This document shows, in pieces, positions 1-5,033 of a DNA stretch of 7,208 nucleotides. This DNA is from an uncultured Blautia sp. (GTDB lineage Bacteria > Bacillota > Clostridia > Lachnospirales > Lachnospiraceae): NCBI GenBank assembly GCA_900543715.1, contig UQSX01000118.1:1-7208 (forward strand). Reading direction: 5' to 3'. The position numbers and the translations under genes were made by a program. Position 1 is the first letter of the stretch. Each line of letters opens with the position of its first letter. The notes beneath the pieces were generated by a model. The model was not told where the DNA came from and did no database searches. It was given only the letters and a program-made list of their open reading frames with translations.

Positions 1-515
1 CCAAAACTGGACATAGCGTCTACAATAAAGGTTTTTCCCGCTGCCTTTACCACTTTTCCAACAGATGCAATATCATTTAAAATACCAGAGGTGGTCTCAC
101 TGTGCACCATAGAGACATGGGTGATCTCCGGATGTTCTTTCAGGATTTCTCCGATTTTTTCTCCGGAAGGAATCTGATCATACTCTTCCTTATACATCAG
201 ATAAGAAATTCCCGCATGCTCTGCAATATCTCCCATTCTCTCTCCATAAGCTCCGTTTGCCGCGATGAGAAGGGTATCCTCTTTTCCGATGACACTGGTA
301 AGCACTGACTCCACACCGAAAGTCCCGCTTCCCTGCATAAGGACTACTGTGTATTCCGGTTCGCTGACATGTGCAAGCTTCAACAGTTTTTCTCGTATAG
401 AAAGGGTGATTTTTTTATAGTCATCATCCCATGTGCAGTGGTCAAAAAGCATTTCTTTTTTTACCGTATCCGTAGTAGTCAGAGGACCCGGTGTCAGCAG
501 TTTATAGTTTGGCAT
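1..515 (-). CDS. phnW: 2-aminoethylphosphonate:pyruvate transaminase, N-terminal part (runs off left edge)
   Basis: PLP-dependent class V (fold type I) aminotransferase that moves the amino group of 2-aminoethylphosphonate to pyruvate, giving phosphonoacetaldehyde and alanine in the cytoplasm. The first 171 codons are present of about 365 usual for the family, with no stop. Recognisable PhnW signatures, in order: the start LLTPGPLTTTDTVKKEMLFD, then CTWDDDY, QGSGTFGVES at about residues 61-70 (PLP phosphate-binding loop), ANGAYGERM, HSETTSGILN at 138-147, and VDAMSSF at the edge, whose Asp (about 166) should contact the PLP ring nitrogen. The PLP lysine (about residue 194 in the family) lies outside the window. 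The start ATG (513-515) has an AAGGAGAAGA Shine-Dalgarno at 521-530. It follows the broken binding-protein gene by about 108 bases, which hold a candidate promoter. What follows (phosphonatase phnX or another enzyme) cannot be seen. Confidence 0.95.
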   Translation of the reverse strand, partial: MPNYKLLTPGPLTTTDTVKKEMLFDHCTWDDDYKKITLSIREKLLKLAHVSEPEYTVVLMQGSGTFGVESVLTSVIGKEDTLLIAANGAYGERMGDIAEHAGISYLMYKEEYDQIPSGEKIGEILKEHPEITHVSMVHSETTSGILNDIASVGKVVKAAGKTFIVDAMSSF

Positions 516-537
516 TTTTTTCTTCTCCTTATATCAC

Positions 538-566
538 ATTTTAAATTTTTAAGCTATTCTCGACAA
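538..566 (-). promoter_or_regulatory. Candidate internal promoter for phnW
   Basis: On the minus strand, TTGTCG (561-566) and TAAAAT (538-543) are separated by exactly 17 bases, about 22 bases before the phnW start codon. The match to sigma-A consensus is partial (4/6 at -35, 5/6 at -10), and the region is AT-rich, so chance is possible. It would let phnW be transcribed independently of the transporter genes. The -35 overlaps one copy of a 9-bp direct repeat. Confidence 0.45.
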
Positions 567-595
567 ATTCGCATAAAATGTATAAATATTCTCGA
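555..595. repeat. Direct repeat TCGAGAATA x2 upstream of phnW
   Basis: The 9-mer TCGAGAATA (minus-strand reading) occurs at 587-595 and 555-563, start-to-start distance 32 bp, about three helical turns. The downstream copy overlaps the -35 of the candidate phnW promoter. Spacing and location suit an operator pair, but no regulator is known for it. No second occurrence was seen upstream of the transporter operon. In AT-rich DNA such a pair could be accidental. Confidence 0.35.
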
Positions 596-623
596 TTTTA
601 AGTAATGGAACAGCTTTTATAAA

Positions 624-1331
624 TTATTTGCAGCTCTCAGACAGTTCCTGGTGTTTTTCCAGAAGATCCAGAGTAAGTGGTTCTGGGAAAGTCTTGGGAT
701 TTGCAGAGCTGTTGGCTTCATCGGTGGTCTCACCTTCATAAATCGCGTTTGGATAGTATTTCTGAAGTTCCGCTCTTCCCTTGGTAATGATGCATTCTGC
801 CATCTCCTGAGCCAGAGGATTCAATATGAGGGCCTGCGTTTTCGTAGATGCCGGACAGAACTTCTTTGGCTCCGTCATCTCCATATTCACTTACCAGAGC
901 CTGGATCAGCAGCCATGCTGTGGATGAACTTTTAATATCTGTTACAGATATCAGATCTTTGTACTCAGGCTTTGTCAGGTCTTTTAAAGAAGCAGGCATT
1001 TCCAGTCCGTTCTCTTCCATCACCTCAGTGTTTACAATGATGGTTCCCTCCTGGGAAGTGATCGGCGCACAGTAGTCTTTCTGGTCGGCTTCGTTAAGCA
1101 GGGTATAATCAAAGTTCAGAGGTTCCAAAGGAAAAGATATTTTCCTTCATAGCCGTTTTCATCCAGAGTCTTTTTCATAGCTTCCACAGCCTCGTCATCG
1201 GCGTTGGAATAAATAACGACTTCGTCGCCTGAAGAGCCTGAGCCTCCGGTTCCGCCGCAGCCGGCCATGGAAAGGGTTCCTGCTAAAATTGCTGCTGCCA
1301 TAAGAATTACTGATACTTTTTTCGCTTTCAT
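624..1331 (-). pseudogene. Solute-binding lipoprotein of a 2-aminoethylphosphonate-type ABC importer, frameshifted and internally deleted
   Basis: A periplasmic-binding-protein-like lipoprotein gene (PhnS-like role: capture of substrate at the membrane surface) that no longer encodes a full protein. The start ATG (1329-1331) has a GGAG Shine-Dalgarno. The N-terminus has a lysine-rich start, a hydrophobic core and a lipobox ending SMAGC, with the lipidated Cys at 25, then a Gly/Ser linker and EVVIYSNADDEAVEAMKKTL, typical of the iron/phosphonate-type binding fold. Translation stops at 1116 after 71 residues. The middle (from about 1128 to 805) continues in another frame with APITSQEGTIIVNTEVMEEN and ends near IESSGSG. 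The C-terminal lobe (821-624) returns to the first frame, starting NPLAQEMAECII and ending at a natural stop. Total span is 236 codons, against roughly 330-360 that I expect for the family, so about 100 residues are missing as well as the frame being broken. The neighbouring ATPase, permease and phnW are intact. A sequencing or assembly error is the main alternative. Confidence 0.85.
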
Positions 1332-1335
1332 ATTT

Positions 1336-2967
1336 TTATTTCTCCTTTTTTCCTTCTTTTCTTTTTATTACATATCCCAGAATTCCTTTGACAATCAAGT
1401 TTGTTCCCAGGATAAACAGGGACAGTACAAACACTTCGTTAAACTTGGTATAATACTGCAGTTCTTTGATCTTAGTCGTGATAACCATGGTCCTGGCACC
1501 TGCGATAAAGATTACGGCGCTGACGGTTACCATGGCGTTTACAAAATAGTAGCTGAATACCTCTAAAATTGTAGAGGTCATATTAGGCGTAACAATTCTT
1601 ACGATAGTTTTGATCCAGGTGTCTCCCATTAAGGAAGCTGTAGTCTCCCAGGAACTGTTCAGCTTTGACAGGGAATTCCGCATCATCAGATAAGGGGTAG
1701 AGAAAAAATGTACCACATTACATAAGATGATGAGGAAGAATGTATTCTGAAGAGCTGTTCCTGAGAAGATAAACATAAAGGCAATACCGATAACCATTCC
1801 AGGGATTGTATTTGTGATCAAAGCAATGGCGTCTATGACACCTTTCAGTTTGCTGTTCAGTCCGCTTCGGGCTGTTGCAAGGGCTGCCCCATAGGTAACC
1901 AGCAGTCCCAGAAGAGCTGTACAGAAAGCTACAAAAAGGGAATTCTGATATACTCCGAAAAGGCTCTGATCATTGAGCACCGCCTGTACATGTTCCAGGG
2001 TAAAGCTGATCTGGTATGGCCATTCCTGAACCAGAGGCACCACAAAGATTACTGCAAAGATTGCCAGGATACACAGGATGATAAATGCTGAGCCTGCACC
2101 GCAGATTCCGTCTCTCAGTCTGTTTTTCTTCATTTCAATCTGAGAAATCTTTGTATATCTCACATTGTACCGCTCCAGATATTTCAGAAGAGCAATACTC
2201 ACAACCGAAGGAATCAGCATCATCATGGCTACTACTGCGCCTCGGTTAAAATTAGGGATACTTCCCAGCATTTCATTATAGAGGACCGTAGCCACCACCT
2301 CGTATTCTCCCCCTACAGAGGCAGGAATACCGTAGTCTGTAAAACAGAGGAAGAAGCACTGTACCATCGAGGCCGCCAGAGTTCCCAGAAGCGGGCGGAT
2401 AATAGTCTGCCAGAAGGTCTGAACAGGCTTGTCTCCCATGACTCTGGATACGATCATAAACTTCTTGTCAATAAATCCCATGGTATTCAAAATCAGCATA
2501 AAGGATATAGGCAGGGTATAAATCACATATCCGAAAAGCAGTCCGTTAAATCCATAGATGTCAAATAGCTGTCTGCCGAAAAGTTTCGTAAGCAGTCCCT
2601 GCTTTCCAAAGGAATAAATAATGGCAAAACCATAAGTAATCGTAGGAAGAAGCATGGGCAGCACTGCCAGAGTGCGGATTATTGCTTTAAATTTTCCAGG
2701 CAAATTTGTATACTGTATACTATAAGCCATAAAAAAAGCAAGTATAGTGGCAATCAAAGCACTGGAAATGGAGACTGCCACACTGTTTCCCAGAGCCTGC
2801 AGAAAGCCTCGTCCTGTCAGGACCTCCACATAGTTGCTGATTCCTGCTCCCGCCTCTCCCAGGAAAGACTCCAGCAGGAGCCTTACTATGGGAATGGCAA
2901 GAAATACTGCAAAAATAGCAAGTACCAAAACATAAATTACTTTTATTTCTCTTTCTTTTCTGATCAT
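1336..2967 (-). CDS. Fused (double) ABC permease, 2-aminoethylphosphonate-type
   Basis: Integral membrane component of the importer, 543 residues. Both permease halves that other systems encode separately (PhnU and PhnV) are in one chain. I count about 12 hydrophobic helices, six per half, with a charged linker near residues 264-288 (RYNVRYTKISQIEMKKNRLR). Each half has an EAA-type coupling loop that docks on the ATPase: around residues 170-195 (VSRVMGDKPVQTFWQTIIRP) and 440-462 (ETTASLMGDTWIKTIVRIVTP). Both keep the central Gly-Asp. This architecture is shared by FbpB-like iron(III) and putative AEP permeases; the phnW neighbour favours AEP. The start lies 4 bases after the ATPase stop, so translation is probably coupled. 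The stop is 4 bases before the binding-protein start codon. The chain ends in a basic tail (KRKEGKKEK), consistent with a cytoplasmic C-terminus. Confidence 0.93.
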   Translation of the reverse strand: MIRKEREIKVIYVLVLAIFAVFLAIPIVRLLLESFLGEAGAGISNYVEVLTGRGFLQALGNSVAVSISSALIATILAFFMAYSIQYTNLPGKFKAIIRTLAVLPMLLPTITYGFAIIYSFGKQGLLTKLFGRQLFDIYGFNGLLFGYVIYTLPISFMLILNTMGFIDKKFMIVSRVMGDKPVQTFWQTIIRPLLGTLAASMVQCFFLCFTDYGIPASVGGEYEVVATVLYNEMLGSIPNFNRGAVVAMMMLIPSVVSIALLKYLERYNVRYTKISQIEMKKNRLRDGICGAGSAFIILCILAIFAVIFVVPLVQEWPYQISFTLEHVQAVLNDQSLFGVYQNSLFVAFCTALLGLLVTYGAALATARSGLNSKLKGVIDAIALITNTIPGMVIGIAFMFIFSGTALQNTFFLIILCNVVHFFSTPYLMMRNSLSKLNSSWETTASLMGDTWIKTIVRIVTPNMTSTILEVFSYYFVNAMVTVSAVIFIAGARTMVITTKIKELQYYTKFNEVFVLSLFILGTNLIVKGILGYVIKRKEGKKEK

Positions 2968-2971
2968 TTTC

Positions 2972-3742
2972 TTATACCACCTGTGCGTTTCTGGTCAGGT
3001 CCTGATGAAACAGGGCGAAAATATTGTTTCTCTTGATTTCCAGCTGATTCAGGATAAATTCCTTAACAAAGTTATTGGAAGGAGCTGTAATGATCTCTTC
3101 CGGCGCTCCATACTGAGAAATATGTCCCTGGTTTACGATCAGCACCTTATCGGACAAGGTAAGAGCCTCTTCAGGATCATGGGTTACAATAATGGTAGTC
3201 AAATGGAAGTCTCTGGCGATTTCTTTGATCTTTTCTTTAATAGATTCTTTGATCACACCGTCCAGTGCGCTTAAGGGCTCATCCAGAAGCAGGATCTTTG
3301 GTTTCATTACCATAGTCCTTGCCAGAGCCACACGCTGTTTCTGACCTCCGGAAAGCTGGTCGATTTTTTTATTCAGATGTTCTTTCAATCCAAGAAGTTC
3401 GATAAATTCATCAACTTCTTCTTTTGTGGAAATATCCGGTTTATTCCGCAGTCCATAAGTAATATTTTTGTATACGTTCAAATTTGGAAACAGAGCATAG
3501 TCCTGAAATACAATATTAAATCCTCTCTCTTCCATAGGTACTTTGGTAATATCTTTTCCGTCAAAAAGAATCTGTCCCTGGTCTGCCGGAGTAAGTCCCA
3601 GCACCAGATTCAGTAAAGTTGTTTTTCCGCATCCGGAAGGTCCCAGGATAGATACGATCTCACCATCCTGTATTTTCAGATTAATGTCTTCCAGAATTGT
3701 TACATTGTCATATGATTTCTTAATATGTCTCAGTTCCAGCAT
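2972..3742 (-). CDS. ABC transporter ATP-binding protein (PhnT/FbpC-like)
   Basis: Cytoplasmic ATPase that powers the adjacent permease, 256 residues. All nucleotide-binding motifs are present: Walker A GPSGCGKT (34-41), Q-loop Gln80, signature LSGGQ (130-134), Walker B ILLLDEP (150-156), D-loop SALD (158-161) and switch His188 in THDPEEAL. I chose ATG 3742 because AAAGGAG lies 11 bases upstream and the protein then opens MLELRHIKKSY, a normal ABC start. An in-frame TTG at 3796 would add 18 residues (GVSGGNIVVSEERRKVS...) unlike the family and without a good Shine-Dalgarno. The protein ends soon after the ABC core (PSNNFVKEFI then about 25 residues), so it lacks the long C-terminal TOBE/regulatory region found in about 350-residue PhnT, FbpC and MalK relatives. 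It is the first gene of the transporter operon. Confidence 0.95.
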   Translation of the reverse strand: MLELRHIKKSYDNVTILEDINLKIQDGEIVSILGPSGCGKTTLLNLVLGLTPADQGQILFDGKDITKVPMEERGFNIVFQDYALFPNLNVYKNITYGLRNKPDISTKEEVDEFIELLGLKEHLNKKIDQLSGGQKQRVALARTMVMKPKILLLDEPLSALDGVIKESIKEKIKEIARDFHLTTIIVTHDPEEALTLSDKVLIVNQGHISQYGAPEEIITAPSNNFVKEFILNQLEIKRNNIFALFHQDLTRNAQVV

Positions 3743-3845
3743 AGATACTTTTCTCCTTTCTTCACTGACCACTATGTTTCCACCTGACACTCCCAAAGAG
3801 AGTGAATTATTTCGTTTTGTGACCAGGTTTTTGTTCCCCCTGGCA
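3743..3845 (-). other. 5' leader of the transporter operon with two small hairpins
   Basis: From the inferred transcription start (about 3845) to the ATPase start is roughly 100 bases with no gene. Two inverted repeats are visible in the transcript: CCAGG at 3839-3843 pairing with CCTGG at 3823-3827 (11-base loop), and CACTCTC at 3798-3804 pairing with GGGAGTG at 3788-3794 (7 pairs with one G-U, 3-base loop). Neither has a U-tract, so they are not terminators. I recognise no riboswitch class. They could stabilise the mRNA or form an operator. Confidence 0.35.
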
Positions 3846-3851
3846 GTTTGT

Positions 3852-3881
3852 ATTATAAAGTGAAAAAAAAACGGCTTTCAA
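3852..3881 (-). promoter_or_regulatory. Promoter of the AEP transporter operon
   Basis: TTGAAA (3876-3881) and a perfect TATAAT (3852-3857) are 18 bases apart on the minus strand, about 110 bases before the ATPase start codon. This is the best sigma-A match in the window. The spacer contains a run of nine T (3863-3871 in minus reading), and the -35 lies within a small terminator-like hairpin. Confidence 0.75.
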
Positions 3882-3888
3882 TCAAGCC
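3863..3888 (-). terminator. Weak second terminator-like hairpin overlapping the transporter promoter
   Basis: Minus-strand GGCTT (3884-3888), six-base loop GATTGA, AAGCC (3873-3877), one G, then nine T (3863-3871). The stem is only 5 bp, so it would be inefficient alone. It lies about 35 bases beyond the main rpiR-type terminator and could stop residual read-through into the transporter operon. The same bases supply the -35 and spacer of the promoter. Confidence 0.4.
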
Positions 3889-3921
3889 AGGGTGAACTCT
3901 ATGTAAAGGTCAGGTAAAAGT

Positions 3922-3956
3922 AAAAAAGAAGCCCTGTAGATTTTCTACAAGACTTC
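3922..3956 (-). terminator. Intrinsic terminator of the MurR/RpiR-type gene
   Basis: Minus-strand arm GAAGTCTTGTAGA (3944-3956), loop AAA, arm TCTACAGGGCTTC (3928-3940), then six T (3922-3927). All 13 positions pair, with two G-U wobbles. The upstream arm contains the last codons and the TAG stop (3945-3947) of the regulator gene, so the coding end and terminator are the same DNA. This separates the regulator's transcription unit from the transporter operon. Confidence 0.9.
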
Positions 3957-4832
3957 TTCATTTTCTCCATAAGCCCTTTTGTTCACAATAGAACTGGTTT
4001 TATTCAGTTTTTTGGAGCATCTGTCATAATCCCTGTTCAGGACTCCTGCATAAATCATGTCAACCAGAGCAAGCTGGGTAATCCTGGAAAATATAGTATC
4101 TCCATATAGAAACTGCCGGTTGCTGGCACATAGGACAATGTCTGCATATTTTGCCAGAAGAGAATTTTCAAAATTAGTCAGCGCCAGGGTCGTGGCTCCT
4201 GCCTTTTGGGCCAGTGCCAGCATTTCTACTGTATGTCTGGAACATCCGGAATAAGAAATCCCGATAGCCAGGTCCTTTCTGGTGAGATTAACTGCACTGA
4301 CATTCTGAAGATAATAATCTCCGTAAATCCTGCAGTTCAGTCCCAGATAGGTAAGCTTTGTCAGCAGGTCATTGGCGGTGCATACAGAGTTTTCTACGCT
4401 GTATATCACAATATTCTCTGCCCCCAGAACTGCTTCCACAGCCCTTTTATATTCTTTCATGGAAATATTTTTCAGCGTTTCTTCCATCATATCTATAGAG
4501 GTGGTCACTATCTTTCCCGGAACATCCTCCAGCCGGTCTTTTTTCGACAGTTGAAAACCATACAGGCTGATTTTATCACTGTCTTCAGGCTGTTCCTTTG
4601 CTTCTTCCTGTACAAGGGCATACTTAAAGTCCTTAAAACCCTCGTATCCAGCCGCTTTTACAAAACGTATGACTGTAGGCTGACTGACCCCGGTTTCCTG
4701 TGCCAGGGTCTCCATCAGCAGCTTGCTGGCCTTTCCCTCGTATTCCAGGATATAATCTGCCACCTTCTGTTCAGAAGGCCTCAGACCTGCATATATTTGC
4801 TGGATCTTGATCTTCACTCGATTATTCTTCAT
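3945..4832 (-). CDS. MurR/RpiR-family transcriptional regulator (HTH + SIS domain)
   Basis: Predicted cytoplasmic DNA-binding regulator of 295 residues. The N-terminal HTH_6 domain (about 1-77) shows the family pattern LRPSEQKVADYILE, then LAQETGVSQPTVIRFVKAAG (44-62, helix-turn-helix) and GFKDFKYAL. A linker (about 78-125) leads to a SIS domain (about 130-265) with GISYSGCSRHTVEML (191-205), the Ser-rich loop that binds phosphosugars in relatives, and ATTLALTN and ADIVLCAS typical of SIS folds. The family senses sugar phosphates or amino-sugar phosphates. Next to an AEP operon it may sense a phosphonate or a phosphorylated metabolite instead, but that is inference. The start ATG (4830-4832) begins MKNNRVKIKIQQIYAGLRPS, the normal length. 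Its Shine-Dalgarno AAAGGAG is 28 bases upstream, and no ATG, GTG or TTG lies in frame between them. It is transcribed separately from the transporter, ending at its own terminator. Confidence 0.93.
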   Translation of the reverse strand: MKNNRVKIKIQQIYAGLRPSEQKVADYILEYEGKASKLLMETLAQETGVSQPTVIRFVKAAGYEGFKDFKYALVQEEAKEQPEDSDKISLYGFQLSKKDRLEDVPGKIVTTSIDMMEETLKNISMKEYKRAVEAVLGAENIVIYSVENSVCTANDLLTKLTYLGLNCRIYGDYYLQNVSAVNLTRKDLAIGISYSGCSRHTVEMLALAQKAGATTLALTNFENSLLAKYADIVLCASNRQFLYGDTIFSRITQLALVDMIYAGVLNRDYDRCSKKLNKTSSIVNKRAYGENEEVL

Positions 4833-4867
4833 ATTTATACGTAGAAAACTTACAGTTTTTCTCCTTT
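4833..4867 (-). promoter_or_regulatory. Distant ribosome binding site with intervening hairpin for the RpiR-type gene
   Basis: AAAGGAG (4861-4867) is the only strong Shine-Dalgarno before the start codon, but the spacer is 28 bases instead of the usual 5-10. Inside the spacer, AAAACT (4854-4859) and AGTTTT (4845-4850) form a 6-bp hairpin with a GTA loop. Folding removes 15 bases and leaves about 13, close to a workable distance. Shifting by one bulged A extends pairing into the last bases of the Shine-Dalgarno. Confidence 0.5.
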
Positions 4868-4939
4868 CCTATCACTTTTCCTTTCTTCAGTCAACACTTT
4901 CTAAAATTCTTTCCCAAAGATTGTACTTAAAAAAATACA

Positions 4940-4945
4940 ATTATA
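4940..4945 (-). promoter_or_regulatory. Possible -10 element for the RpiR-type gene
   Basis: A perfect minus-strand TATAAT lies about 108 bases before the regulator start, but the 16-18 bases upstream lead only to AAATTA-like sequence, a poor -35. A second candidate is TACAAT at 4920-4925. The flanking inverted repeat TTGTA (4921-4925) / TACAA (4936-4940) could be an operator or autoregulatory site. The whole 4833-5033 gap (about 200 bases) holds no gene and no convincing terminator for the upstream membrane-protein gene, so read-through into the regulator is possible. Confidence 0.3.
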
Positions 4946-5033
4946 AAAGACTCCTAAAAAGATAATTTTCTGGTTATGGTTCCATATTAGCTCTTTTTTC
5001 TCCTGGAAACAAGCACAGCTCTGTAAAATTCCA

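Noticed and set aside
624..890. Separate small gene starting at ATG 890 with an LAQEMAECII core
   Set aside because: Residues before NPLAQE are out-of-frame reading of the middle fragment, and there is no ribosome site. It is the C-terminal piece of the broken binding protein.
1100..1135. Programmed ribosomal frameshifting rescuing the binding protein
   Set aside because: There is no slippery heptamer plus structure, and protein segments are missing as well as the frame being changed, so frameshifting could not restore a full protein.
3743..3796. Longer ATPase starting at TTG 3796
   Set aside because: The extra 18 residues do not resemble an ABC start, the TTG has no good Shine-Dalgarno, and ATG 3742 has a clear one.
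4206..4844. 212-codon open frame on the plus strand
   Set aside because: It is antisense to the RpiR-type gene, Cys/Phe/His-rich with no family resemblance.
4866..4894. TTGACT at 4889-4894 as the -35 of the RpiR-type promoter
   Set aside because: At 17-18 bases downstream only TAGGAA/AGGAAA is found, and it overlaps the ribosome binding site.
4986..5033. Terminator after the DUF4153/4173 gene
   Set aside because: Only weak pairings (TGGAA/TTCCA with a long loop, ACAG/CTGT) and no T-run directly after them.
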